The notes beneath the pieces are model-generated. The model was not told the DNA's origin and did not search any database. It saw only the letters and a program-made list of their open reading frames with translations. A program made the position numbers and the translations under genes. This document shows positions 38,222-48,763 of a stretch of 64,000 nucleotides of DNA, in pieces. Position 1 is the stretch's first letter, and each line of letters opens with the position of its first letter. The stretch is from Eremothecium cymbalariae DBVPG#7215 (Eukaryota > Ascomycota > Saccharomycetes > Saccharomycetales > Saccharomycetaceae): NCBI RefSeq assembly GCF_000235365.1, contig NC_016450.1, forward strand, positions 1,116,001 through 1,180,000, read 5' to 3'.

Positions 38222-39632
38222 TCAATTACTGTGCTCGTTAAATATATTATTCACACAACTCAGCGAGGTATAAAATGCTGTGATATTCCTGATAGTCTCC
38301 CTAAAAGGAACACCCTCATCTAGACTTAGATCTGTAATTGATTGTGACTTTTTATCCTTTGAGTTTCTGAAGAATGTTTTAAACCAGCCCATTTTTTTAG
38401 GTGTAGGGGGTTCAGTATCAGCTGCAAAGAGGTTTCCCAATACCCTCCTCTCAGTTCTATATTCATCATGTGTGTTACTTGGTACATCATTTATGAACTG
38501 TAAGCAATTTAAAGTGATTTCGATCCCTATGACATAAGCAGGAAGGATACTCTCACACCAGTTATCACAAAATGATGCGATCTCCTTTTCTTCAATTCTT
38601 AGCAAGATTTTTGGGATTTTTATTCTTCTAGTTATTAATTTCACTAGCTCGTCTTCTACTATTGAGCTATAATCCACAATTAAAATACCATCCTGATTAC
38701 CGGTTGTGTGAACGCAAATTGGCATACCCTCGTGTGATATAGTAGGATATAAATTTGGAGTCCCAATTAAATCGATAACTTTAATTGAAGCACTAATATC
38801 TGCAGCGCTTCTACATCTAACTGCAATGTTTGAAGGTAGGCCGCTGGCAACTTTAAGCGATATATCTGGGCTCTTAGAGTCTAGTAAAACCAAAGCAGGA
38901 ATATCGGAGACAAAATTCATTAGGGTGTTGTCTAATATATTCATGCATATGGCCGTGTTTTCTGATAAAGTCCTCAGAATATCCCTTGTTCTGGCGATAT
39001 TACCAAGTTGAGCTGGCACCTCGATATTCATAAGAAATTGAAGATGTTCCAGTGGCTTTGCTAGTGTGTTTAAATATGCATCGTTCAACTTGTCATTCTC
39101 GATGCGTTCCAGAAACTTTTTTTTTCGTATTGATCACACTTATTTGATATCAAGCTTAGCCATTTCGAGATGAATGGTAACTCAATAACTGGAACCTCTG
39201 GGGAAACCTTAACCACAACTAGAAACTTGGAAACGTTTGGGACATCTCTTTCTTGTCTTAATCCATTGAAGAATCTCCGCATTTTCGAATCTTTAGATTT
39301 AGTACATTCCTTATATTTGTCTACAATGTCTTGGATAGCTCGGCGGCTGTTTAAAATGTTGAGACTCTCCTTTTCACTCAATGGTGATAGATATCCTTTG
39401 ACAATATCTGGATATAAATAACCTGATTCTACTTGCATTGGTTCCTTGCTGAGTTCTGAACTACAAAATTAGTATGTTGTATTGAATCGGGTTAGTTATA
39501 AAACTGTCACATACTTATTGCATTCCGTAACGATGTTCGCCGTGAAAGCCAAGTTCCGCTATCCAACAACTGGACACTGGATATGCTTTGTGTCCTCGAA
39601 TCTAATGTATTCATGTCGTTATCCTTTGTCAT
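38222..39632 (-). CDS. Unrecognised spliced gene, one-base frameshift in a homopolymer
   Basis: I do not recognise this protein. Exon 1 (39632-39515, 39 codons plus one base) starts MTKDND and ends at a GTATGT donor (39514-39509). A 59-base intron has branch site TACTAAT (39474-39468) and ends TTCAG at 39456; a nearer TAG is skipped because it breaks the frame. Exon 2 runs 39455-38222 but shifts frame at a run of nine A (coding strand; 39125-39117). Ten A would make it continuous: ...YEKKKFLERIENDKLNDAYL. The product would be about 450 residues, largely helical with charged stretches, and a conserved-looking KKMGWFKTFFRN near the C-terminus. No signal or clear membrane segment is seen. It lies between BNA6 and KAP114, where S. 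cerevisiae has no obvious counterpart known to me. Without exon 1, Met at 39438 would be the start. Confidence 0.65.
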
Positions 39633-39745
39633 ATTACTTTTAAGGAATATCTGAATAGTATCAGGTAGACATGAATCTTGCCTTTTTTTAACGTGTCTTG
39701 AAGAAAATAAACAGAAAATAAAAGTTACGAATTACAATATAATAT

Positions 39746-42700
39746 CTAGACTATATAAATTGACAAACACCTCTTCTCCTGCTCATTCAAACGGGTATAT
39801 ATGTCTTTAAAGCCACTTATATCTTTTATAACAGCTTCTTTAAAGAACTGAGATAGCAACTCTGATGTGGTTTCCTGAATATTGTTCATGATTAGTAAAT
39901 CGTCGTCATCATCATCAATATCGCTACCTTCAATATATTCTTGCAGTTTTTCATATTCCAATACATCATCGATATCTTCCCAATCGTCATCATGATCAGC
40001 ATTACCAGAATTACTCTTATTGTCCTGATTGGTCTTTGTTAATTTTTCTGACTGAGATGACATATACTTATCAGGATCAGGTTGATTATATTGGAACATC
40101 AACTCAGTCACCATTAGTTTGATAATTTTTTCATAAGCCGAAATGCGAGTATACTTATCTGGCAGGCTTTTTGCCATAGATCTTGTAATGATTAAATCAC
40201 CATCGTAAGGTATAAGGTCACCATTGACAAGGATGTTTGCAACTCTTGAGTCATTCAAGAAGAATAGTTTTGATAAGGCAACGATATTTTCCTTTATCTT
40301 CTTCTCGCCTCTAATAATTTCAAATGAATCAAGCCACTTTGGTATGATTAATTGTAAAGCTGAATGGCCATCTGAATCCAAAATTAAGGAAGATAAAAAG
40401 TCAACTGTTTGTTTTACATCGACTGATGTCAAATGACAGAATACCAAAATCAAGTTCTCCACTGTGTGTATATTGTTCACTTGCACAAGCCTTCTTGCCG
40501 CAGCCTCCAAAAGTTTTGGCATTATGTCCTGAATTTGATCTGCAAATTTGGTTAAAACGGATAATAATAAAGAGCCAACTTTGCTGGAAGCTGAATATGA
40601 TGTATCCGATGCTAATAGCCTTTCTAGTATCATTATAGCTGTTTGTAGGTGAGAAGATATATCATCTTTTTTCGAGTTAGCTAATAAAAATGCAAAAGCT
40701 TCAGTGGAAAGTTGTAACAACTCGTCATCTTCAGAGCTCATAATTAGGGACGTTAATGGTTCAAAAACATATTCAACTACTGACTGCGGTAGAAAACCGT
40801 CACTTGGGTTCTTCTTTAAGAACACAGTTAGAAGCTCTAAGGAAAGAGATACTAGTGGTGTGTATGCAAAACCATGAGTACCATCAGCTCTCAATACAGA
40901 GACAAACGACGGAATACATAACTCCGCGTAATAAATATAATCGTCGCTTCTTACCTTTTGGAGCAATGAACTCAGACAATCTTGTGCCTCAACAACCACT
41001 TGGACACTGTATGGATCTGAAGTAGACAACTTTAAGACAAACTCCAATTCAGAAGCTTTGAGGCTTTTGTTAGTACTTTCAGGATTGGAAGCTATAACAC
41101 CTGATAAAACTTCTAGCAAGAAACCAGGTGTATCATCATCGACTTCCGCATAGATATCGTTGATGATATCTAATACTTGTCTTTCTAACTTCTCGCAATC
41201 TTCAACACCTAAAACAGAACCGAGGGCAACAAAAGACGAATAACATTTGTAAGATATCAATGATCCTGCCTTCATTGTGCTGTTTGGCGAGGAAGATGCA
41301 ATCGTTAAAGTTTTGAAGATAAATTCTTTCACAATTAGCTTAATATTCTCAAGTTTACAAACAAATTTTTCCAATATCTTTGCAATAGTTATTGAAAGTC
41401 TTGACCAAACCAAACAATGGATATTTTGTGATTCCAAAATATTCTGCAATCTGAGAAGTAACTCCACCAATCCCTGAGAATTAACTTCAAACTCCTCAGT
41501 ATTCCCTTGGCAACTTTGGAGAAGGTACAACATGGACTCCTGCTTCTCCCAATCTAAGTGCATAACAGAACCTGCTTGTTCCAGTAAGGTCTGAAATATA
41601 TTTCTATAATTTGTCCCAATCATATCACTAAGAAATTGAAACACTTCATCTCGAATTGTGTATACCCCGGAAACACCTGTTTCCTTACTCACAAATGAAT
41701 TTAAGTCGTTTGTCAAATCATCCGCTTGGTGCATAGGTAAGGAACAAAGTTGTACTAGTGACTCTAATAAATTATTAACTTCTGGCCCCTCTAACTCACA
41801 CTCATGTAAAGAGGACAAAAAGCCAATAATATTGATAGCGCTTTCATCAACGGATTGCAAAAGAGCTTCATCAACTGATGCTAAAATTTGAGAATAATAT
41901 TTGCCCAGCGTGTCTAGATCCTTTAGAGCAACAGTTTTGAAGGAACCCTTTAAATCATCAGGGAATAATTTCTTAGGGAATTGGGTTTTCAATAATGTCA
42001 AATTCTCATAGGTGTGAGCCTTTAGGTCGAGAAGTTCATTTGAAGGATCAGCTAAATTATGATTGCCAAGTAATTGTAGGAAAATATGTAAGGTCTCATT
42101 CACATGTTGAGCAATCTGGGATCTGTTCTCATCAGATTCGAGTGCATGAGGGGACAACAATTGCAGCAAACAGGAGTGGTACAATTTCATCGCTGCATCC
42201 TTTATGCCAAAGGACGAAGAAGTGTTGGATAGTAAACTAAATACAATTTGTACAGTCTTCCAACCGATTCCACCCTGAAAGAACATTTCCTCAGAGACAA
42301 CATCATCAAATATCTCATGCAAGAGAGATAAAGCATTGGCAGAATAATCATAAGTAATAGCATCATATACAGTGTCTAACAATGAGGGCCACTCGTCAGG
42401 AAAGTCAACAGCTGCAATTTGTACAATGCAGTATGAACTAGCACTCACAATCTTCGAATTTTGAGAATCACCTAAAACCAATTTCAGCAAGTTTTCCCTG
42501 ACAACCTCTTTGGCCCCCTCATTGACACCAGGTGGCCCGCAATACGATTCAAAACCGGCATTCCAATACATTGTGATTAGCTTTCTAATTGACACCAAGC
42601 AAAATTGTTTAGAGGCTACTTCAGCCGACGGATCAGATGCGATATTAATCAGCGATACAAACACAGATCCAGGATCACTAGAACATAGGCTCAATAATGC

Positions 42701-42769
42701 CGTCTCTGCTGATTCTCTCTGATCCTTCACAGGACTTTGCGCATGTAAAATCAATTCGCTAAGGTCCAT
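39746..42769 (-). CDS. KAP114: Karyopherin Kap114
   Basis: Importin-beta family receptor that carries TBP, histones H2A/H2B and Nap1 into the nucleus. From the ATG at 42769 (MDLSELI) it has 1007 residues, matching the S. cerevisiae protein (1004). A frame extension to 42805 with its own ATG adds 12 non-conserved residues. The N-terminal importin region includes FCLVSIRKLITMYWNAGFE. HEAT repeats follow throughout. The acidic insert DDDWEDIDDVLEYEKLQEYI near 930-950 is typical. The C-terminus reads ISGFKDIYTRLNEQEKRCL. Divergent from the ankyrin gene, as YGL241W/YGL242C are. Confidence 0.96.
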   Translation of the reverse strand: MDLSELILHAQSPVKDQRESAETALLSLCSSDPGSVFVSLINIASDPSAEVASKQFCLVSIRKLITMYWNAGFESYCGPPGVNEGAKEVVRENLLKLVLGDSQNSKIVSASSYCIVQIAAVDFPDEWPSLLDTVYDAITYDYSANALSLLHEIFDDVVSEEMFFQGGIGWKTVQIVFSLLSNTSSSFGIKDAAMKLYHSCLLQLLSPHALESDENRSQIAQHVNETLHIFLQLLGNHNLADPSNELLDLKAHTYENLTLLKTQFPKKLFPDDLKGSFKTVALKDLDTLGKYYSQILASVDEALLQSVDESAINIIGFLSSLHECELEGPEVNNLLESLVQLCSLPMHQADDLTNDLNSFVSKETGVSGVYTIRDEVFQFLSDMIGTNYRNIFQTLLEQAGSVMHLDWEKQESMLYLLQSCQGNTEEFEVNSQGLVELLLRLQNILESQNIHCLVWSRLSITIAKILEKFVCKLENIKLIVKEFIFKTLTIASSSPNSTMKAGSLISYKCYSSFVALGSVLGVEDCEKLERQVLDIINDIYAEVDDDTPGFLLEVLSGVIASNPESTNKSLKASELEFVLKLSTSDPYSVQVVVEAQDCLSSLLQKVRSDDYIYYAELCIPSFVSVLRADGTHGFAYTPLVSLSLELLTVFLKKNPSDGFLPQSVVEYVFEPLTSLIMSSEDDELLQLSTEAFAFLLANSKKDDISSHLQTAIMILERLLASDTSYSASSKVGSLLLSVLTKFADQIQDIMPKLLEAAARRLVQVNNIHTVENLILVFCHLTSVDVKQTVDFLSSLILDSDGHSALQLIIPKWLDSFEIIRGEKKIKENIVALSKLFFLNDSRVANILVNGDLIPYDGDLIITRSMAKSLPDKYTRISAYEKIIKLMVTELMFQYNQPDPDKYMSSQSEKLTKTNQDNKSNSGNADHDDDWEDIDDVLEYEKLQEYIEGSDIDDDDDDLLIMNNIQETTSELLSQFFKEAVIKDISGFKDIYTRLNEQEKRCLSIYIV

Positions 42770-42967
42770 TTTTGTAGTCAACCACCTGCTAGTTGTGTCC
42801 TTCATGTTTTTAGAATAAAAGTCGTGTACCTTTTTAAATAAACTTTTTTAGTGGGATGAACCGTTATGATCAATATAGGGACATTACATTCAACTGAAAT
42901 AGCTACCGGAGAGCATTACAGATATACTTAAGGAGGGTTGCTGTAGAATACATTTGGAGGTGTAGAT

Positions 42968-43480
42968 ATGGATGAAATTGAAGGTGCTACTTACGGTGAG
43001 CAATTATTAGATGCCTCTAGAAGGAACAACGTGGATTTACTGGAATTTATTCTGGAACAAGATTCGAATATAGTTGCAAAATTGATAAATGATACCAAAG
43101 ATCCATTTGGAAACACATGCTTACATATGTGCTGTAAATACGGGTCTTGGGATGTTCTAGATACTATTCTAGATGTTGATTGCCCCATTGAAATAGATCC
43201 CCAAAATGTTGAAGGAGACACGCCGTTACACACTGTTGTTAAATATTCGGAAGAGGAACCTGAACATGGAACTTTCATTGCAAGTAATCTAATCCAGGTG
43301 GGAGCAGACCCAAGAATAAAGAATAATAGCGGTCGGAAACCGATCGAATTAATCCACAATGACAAGTTTACCGACTTGATTGACTTACTGCAAAGTGCAG
43401 AGCTTGCAGCTGACAATAAAGGTACAGCAATTAATGAGAATGAAGCTGAAGTCATTGACGATAGCCCAGAAGATGGATAG
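42968..43480 (+). CDS. Ankyrin-repeat protein (YGL242C-like)
   Basis: A 170-residue protein made mostly of ankyrin repeats: GNTCLHMCCKYGSWDVLDTIL (shortened here to GNTCLHMCCKYG), GDTPLHTVVKYS and a degenerate third repeat with LIQVGADPRIKNNSGRKP, covering about 10-140. An acidic C-terminus follows. S. cerevisiae YGL242C is an uncharacterised ankyrin protein of similar length and lies beside KAP114. Such proteins bind partners; which one is unknown. ATG at 42968. Confidence 0.92.
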   Translation: MDEIEGATYGEQLLDASRRNNVDLLEFILEQDSNIVAKLINDTKDPFGNTCLHMCCKYGSWDVLDTILDVDCPIEIDPQNVEGDTPLHTVVKYSEEEPEHGTFIASNLIQVGADPRIKNNSGRKPIELIHNDKFTDLIDLLQSAELAADNKGTAINENEAEVIDDSPEDG

Positions 43481-43582
43481 GCTAAGTTTATAAAATTCAA
43501 GAGATTATATATTCCTGATCTAAATATCTACAAGTAAAATATATTGCGGAGATGGGAAAGATTATCTGTGATGCTGGCTTTA

Positions 43583-44746
43583 TCAGAAGCAGTCGTCGGC
43601 TGACGTAGGAATCCAACCATCGGATGAGAGGTGTAAGCGTACTTGTTCTTTTAGTTGATTCCTGGAAGTTTGCTTGCTCTTGAAGTCTAGATAGCTGTTC
43701 GAGTTCACATAATATCCAAGCTGTGTAAATAGCGTCCAGAAGGAGGATCGACTCAAAATCGATTCACAATTCTTTCTCAAAGGTCTAGTTGCTTTCACAT
43801 AAAAGCCATTCAGCACTCCATTAAGGATACCCTCTTCAATATCCATCTCCATTGGTTTAATATTGATATATACTCCAGATATTGGACATGGTGTTTGGCT
43901 TTCCTCCTCTTTATCACCATTAAACTTCTTCGAACAAAATATCATTTCAATACTATGCACTTCATTTAACCCCAATAATCTATAGTGAAAGTTCCTCAAA
44001 CATCCATCAGAAGCCTTTTCCCTGTGATGTTGTGGTAGCACAAGATAACTTAAAAATACAGGGGTTTCTAGTAGCTTCCAGTTCGTACTATTGAGTATAG
44101 ATATGACCTGCTTTGATGCTAACTTATCGGAACAAGATTTCGATAAAGTAATTTTAGAATCAGGACGTCCTGGTTTAGTCCTAGTGACACCTTTGCAGTC
44201 ATAATTAAAACGACCTCTAAGAGTAGTTCTTATCCCTGGGTTTATGTATTGGCAACAATCATCAAATGAGAATTGCATGTAATTCGTATCATCTTCTCCC
44301 AAAATATCCATACTACAATCACCGCAGGGTGGTCTTGATATGTATAATGCTATTTTCCACCGCTTTCGCATCCTATAAGGGTGCGTTGTGTTACACCGTT
44401 CAACTAAATCGCATGTCTCCGTCGGATTGGCAGCCAACAATGCCATTTGCTTCAAAAGCACTACATTAAACGCCCTCAAAGCCAAGATCTCTGCATGAGA
44501 ATCATGTAGCATTCTTCCATGGCTGCGTTCCAGTTCTTCATTAGGAAGAGCTTTCACACCTGTAGCTACAGATATTAAACGCAATTCATTTGTGTTTTCG
44601 TCAATGGCAACAATACCAGCCAAAACAGTCCATTCCTTGATCCCATTTGATTTAATACTTGGCTTATTACTTATTTTCAATGAATCATATTGCTTTATAA
44701 CCAATTCACTAACTCCCTCAGCTAATAACCTCGTATTATTGCACAT
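43583..44746 (-). CDS. TAD1: tRNA-specific adenosine deaminase Tad1
   Basis: ADAR-like deaminase that converts adenosine 37 of eukaryotic tRNA-Ala to inosine. The frame is open to 44809 only through a TTG; the first ATG is at 44746, giving 387 residues (S. cerevisiae 400). The zinc and proton-shuttle motif is HAE (84-86 in DSHAEILA) and the second zinc motif is PCGDC (140-144). A third Cys is expected in the RCNTTHP or later region. Family blocks LAGIVAI and VATGVKALP are present. It lies beside the ankyrin gene as in YGL242C-YGL243W. Confidence 0.96.
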   Translation of the reverse strand: MCNNTRLLAEGVSELVIKQYDSLKISNKPSIKSNGIKEWTVLAGIVAIDENTNELRLISVATGVKALPNEELERSHGRMLHDSHAEILALRAFNVVLLKQMALLAANPTETCDLVERCNTTHPYRMRKRWKIALYISRPPCGDCSMDILGEDDTNYMQFSFDDCCQYINPGIRTTLRGRFNYDCKGVTRTKPGRPDSKITLSKSCSDKLASKQVISILNSTNWKLLETPVFLSYLVLPQHHREKASDGCLRNFHYRLLGLNEVHSIEMIFCSKKFNGDKEEESQTPCPISGVYINIKPMEMDIEEGILNGVLNGFYVKATRPLRKNCESILSRSSFWTLFTQLGYYVNSNSYLDFKSKQTSRNQLKEQVRLHLSSDGWIPTSADDCF

Positions 44747-44897
44747 TAACAGTCGAACAATGTTGCGAATAGACTTATGTCGCAGTGTAGTGAAAAGTTT
44801 TGAATACAAAATAATCCCGACAAACTATCAAATTTCTAATATATATACAAATAACATAAACAAGACAATAAACATTCTAATAGTATACTTTCATTGC

Positions 44898-46586
44898 TCA
44901 AAACCCAAGCTCTATTTTAAATGGAATGCTGCTCACTATTTCTTCTAAACCTCCTAAACGTCTAAACTTTGCCAGCAGTAGCTGTCTTTCTTTGTTTTCT
45001 TGGGTCTCTTTATCTTGCTCTTGATGTTTTTGTTTGGCTAATTCCATTGCCTTCTCATTTTCTTCCTGTTGGATTTCTTGATAATATATCTTGGTCCTAG
45101 TCTTCAATCTACTAAATGGGTCACTCTTTGCATCAACGTTACTAGAATCTTCTTTCCTCACATTCTCCGCTAGTCTGATCTTATCCATATTTACTTTCCG
45201 GTTTTTGGAAGTTAGAGCGCCTAATTTTCGAATGCCAGTCTGATCATTTTCATGATGTTTCTCATAAGAAGACATTCTCTTTTCAAGGTTCTTCAACTGT
45301 GCGGCATATTTGGCAACAGCACTTTCATTATTGGTGTCCTTTGCATACTGAAGCTTATCTTTCAACACAGACTTTTCCAATACAGCGTTAGTACCTGTTA
45401 GCTTCTTATTAAAAACCATCCTGTTACGGACAATCTGATCGGTCAATTTCATTGTCATGGGTTGAGACACGAAGTTAAACAACTCCTTAGCCTTATTGTT
45501 TAATGTGTATAGCGAAGGCTTATTCATGTCATATTTAGCCATTTGGTTCAAATATCTTTCAAATTCAGGTTGAGTTATAGGTCCATCACTAAAATAATTC
45601 ATCTGAAAGACTTTCCGATCCTTACCTTGCGTAACTCCAAAGTACTGATTGGTAAAAAATTTGCCCATACTGTATGGCTTTTGTAAAAACACTCTCTCGA
45701 TTTTAACCATTCGATACATAGGTAAGCCAGTATGTTTGTCTAGACCAATATTGACCCTTCCGTAGCAGGCTTGAACACGCTCAGCAAAATCAGGATAAAA
45801 ACAAAACTTGGCCACAAATGAACGACCAATTTTAACTTTGTTGAAATCCTCAAGCTCCGCATCTCGGTCCAAGTCTTCTTCAGCCCACTTAACTTCATTA
45901 TCATGATCTGAAAAGCCATCCTTGTGGCCATGATGCGGATCGTAATCATCATTATCAGATTCTGCATAATTATCAGACTGGTCGGATTCATCTTCTTCAG
46001 ACTCACTATAGTCATAATTACCACTTTTCTTTGCCCTCTGTTTCCGCAATTCAGATAACTTAGAGGTCCTCAGTTCTGAATGACCAGTAGTACGTGTAGA
46101 ACGTCCAGATGAACGTTTTGTACTATCCTTCTGCAACTGTCTTTGCTGTTGCTGCGCCCTAATGCTCTTCGCACGCTGCCTTAAAACTTTTCGTTCTTGA
46201 TATTTCTGCATCTCTTGAGATCTTTCAAACAACAACGTTTCACGTTCCATTTCGGGCATATCCTGAATCCGGTTCCGATCTTCCTCATCTTTATACTTCC
46301 CTTCCAATGGGTATGGATTTCTCTCTTCCTGCTCGTCCCCACTCCCATCATCATTCCCCTCAAAATCGTATTGAGTACCAGGATTATAGTCATCTTCACC
46401 CTCTGAATCTTCAACATCATTATCTTCATCGTCATTGCTGTCATCTTCGTCATCATCATCCATTAACATCCTCTTCTTCGATCCAGCAATATCATTTTTA
46501 GATCTTTTCTTGGACGATACCATAACATCTTCATCCCCATCATCACCTTCAGCTAAAGCTAATAAGTCCTCATCCAAGTCAGACAT
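44898..46586 (-). CDS. RTF1: Paf1 complex subunit Rtf1
   Basis: Paf1C subunit linking RNA polymerase II elongation to H2B ubiquitylation. The 562-residue protein begins with an acidic region (1-90, [14 protein letters not shown] and similar). A basic region with [20 protein letters not shown] follows at about 140-180, probably around the histone-modification domain. The Plus3 domain (about 235-365) binds Spt5 and contains [30 protein letters not shown] (in parts) and [16 protein letters not shown] coiled-coil C-terminus is rich in K/E/Q. It matches YGL244W in position and diverges from RMD8. Confidence 0.96.
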   Translation of the reverse strand: MSDLDEDLLALAEGDDGDEDVMVSSKKRSKNDIAGSKKRMLMDDDDEDDSNDDEDNDVEDSEGEDDYNPGTQYDFEGNDDGSGDEQEERNPYPLEGKYKDEEDRNRIQDMPEMERETLLFERSQEMQKYQERKVLRQRAKSIRAQQQQRQLQKDSTKRSSGRSTRTTGHSELRTSKLSELRKQRAKKSGNYDYSESEEDESDQSDNYAESDNDDYDPHHGHKDGFSDHDNEVKWAEEDLDRDAELEDFNKVKIGRSFVAKFCFYPDFAERVQACYGRVNIGLDKHTGLPMYRMVKIERVFLQKPYSMGKFFTNQYFGVTQGKDRKVFQMNYFSDGPITQPEFERYLNQMAKYDMNKPSLYTLNNKAKELFNFVSQPMTMKLTDQIVRNRMVFNKKLTGTNAVLEKSVLKDKLQYAKDTNNESAVAKYAAQLKNLEKRMSSYEKHHENDQTGIRKLGALTSKNRKVNMDKIRLAENVRKEDSSNVDAKSDPFSRLKTRTKIYYQEIQQEENEKAMELAKQKHQEQDKETQENKERQLLLAKFRRLGGLEEIVSSIPFKIELGF

Positions 46587-46882
46587 TTTCCAGCCTTTCC
46601 TAAATAGATAATTCGCTGTTTACTATTTTACTTCTACTTTATTATACTTTGTTCATATGATCATTTGCCACTTTTGGAAGAACTATCTCAACCAACATCA
46701 AATTGTCACATGATCCATAATGTGAGCTTCTTTAGAAATGGGTTTAATCGGAAACTTCAACATCAGTTTATAGAAGAATAACTGCAACAGAAGCAAAATA
46801 TAGTGGTTAGTTCAGTCTAAATATCGGTAGGGATTTCAGCAGTGGTTGAAATATTTGATGTACAATATACCAATACGCCAAG

Positions 46883-47932
46883 ATGAATATAGGCAGCAGT
46901 AGGCCTCAATCAAGAAACATGATGTCTCGAAGGTCACCGAGCATTTTAGTTACGGACTCTCGTTCCACAAAGAAGAGGCCTAGTGCACCATTTGCGGGGA
47001 ATGCAAATACACGAAGAGATAAAGTTGGGAATATATTCCCAACTGTAATAGAGAATCACTCAGGTAAGAGAATAGCATCATTGAGCGGCAGGGATTACAT
47101 ACCTAAACATTCTACAAGAAGGGCAAGACAGGGTAAATTCAGCGATGTGTCTATGGATAGCATTTTATCTGAGATGTCAGATGTGCCTTCAGGAAGGCGG
47201 GAAGAAAGATTATCATCTTCCTCATATGATTCTTATGATAGATTGCGTCCGCTCCAATATAACAAAATGATTAATCCGTTGCCTTCGAGAACATCTAAAA
47301 CTTCAGAAAAATTTGTGTTAATCCCAGAAGAAGGTAGTAAGAAGTTTGCACAAGGCTTTAATAAACGGTCCATTTATAATGCGGATTCCGATGGGATATT
47401 TAAAGAAGCCAGATCACATGGTCTTCCTAGCCTTATGGCTTATAATGTAGCTGAAGGGTTTAATCTAAAATTGGCATCTAAGTTTCTTAAGGAAACACAT
47501 GATGTATCACCTAGAAGGTATGATGAATGTTTATATGTTCCTTACTGCTTGCCGTTATTGCCAGGTAAAAATGGCTTTAGACTTAGGTCAAATATATCCA
47601 AGCAAACTATTGGAGGCAAAACTTTAATGGACCGACTAATTGACACCAGTGAACAACGTGATCACCATTATGAGTACTATTCTGGTGTAGAAACAGTGGA
47701 AGATATGCGTAATAACTTTGAAATTAGCGAAATTAGTAATTCTAGAGATGCAGAGGGGCTCAGAAGCCCCGATCATTTATCAGGTATATCAAATAGTGAA
47801 GCGTTTAACCCAGGTGAGCCGCAATATTTTGCTGAGGAAATGTCTATGGAAGCGAATAGTGATAGTAGTAGTGAACTTGCATTGGGAAATAAGATCTTTA
47901 AATCGAAGCCAGCTGATCAGCATCATCAACAA

Positions 47933-47973
<41 letters not shown>

Positions 47974-48691
47974 ACAGCAACATGCAGAAATTTTTATATT
48001 CAATTATGGCGTTGTCGTATTCTGGAATTTCACCGAAATACAAGAAAAGAATATCTTGGGGGATATAGCATTTTCTGATATGAAAAACATGGTCATTCGA
48101 CCCTTGGATGAACAGGACATTGAAATCGAGCAGTTTCACTTTGAATACGATATGGAGACTGAAAGGCCTCGCATTTTTAATGATATCATTACATTGCGAT
48201 CTGGAGATCACATTATAAAGCTTACGTTATCACATGCTATTGCTCAATCGACAAAACTATCTAGATTTGAAAAACGAATATCGCCAATACTTGGTACAGT
48301 CTCAAAATTGCCCAAAAGATTGGCTCTTTATGGTACACTTGGGTTAAAGAGAGAACAATTATTGAAAAAATCTGGGAAATTGTTTAAATTGAGGGTTGAT
48401 GTTAATTTATCTTCTAGTGTATTAGACACTCCAGAGTTCTTTTGGTCTTTCGAACCGAGCTTACATCCATTATATACTGCCATGAGAGAATACTTAGAAA
48501 TCGATACTAGGGTACAGGTGTTAAATGAGCGCTGTAAAGTGTTTTTGGAATTCTTTGATATTTGTGTGAACTCCATTGCCGAAAGAGATATGGCTAGAAT
48601 TACATGGTGGTTGGTCACTGTGATCTTCCTTAGCGTCTTGGTTTCGATTGCTGAAATTCTTGTTCGATATTTTATTATCAGAAGACATTGA
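46883..48691 (+). CDS. RMD8: Rmd8, DUF155-family protein
   Basis: A protein of the Rmd1/Rmd8 DUF155 family, required for sporulation-related functions in S. cerevisiae; the molecular role is unclear. It has 602 residues. A polar, Ser/Arg-rich N-terminal half (1-340) is followed by 18 consecutive Gln (349-366). The DUF155 domain starts at EIFIFNYGVVVFWNFTE and runs through FHFEYD, SHAIAQSTKLSRFE and TPEFFWSFEP. A C-terminal membrane segment lies at about 573-597, before basic residues. Position after RTF1 fits YFR048W in the interleaved order. Confidence 0.93.
47927..47980 (+). repeat. CAA/CAG polyglutamine tract in RMD8
   Basis: Eighteen mixed CAA and CAG codons in a row, mostly strictly alternating, encode Gln 349-366 directly before the DUF155 domain. 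Such tracts vary in length between strains. Confidence 0.95.
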
Positions 48692-48763
48692 TCTATAATT
48701 TAGCGCAACTAAAAAGTACTGATATCTAATATATGACATATATACTTTTCAATATTATATTAC

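Noticed and set aside
38222..39632. RMD8 as identity of the unrecognised gene
   Set aside because: It lacks DUF155 motifs, and a clear RMD8 is present at 46883-48691.
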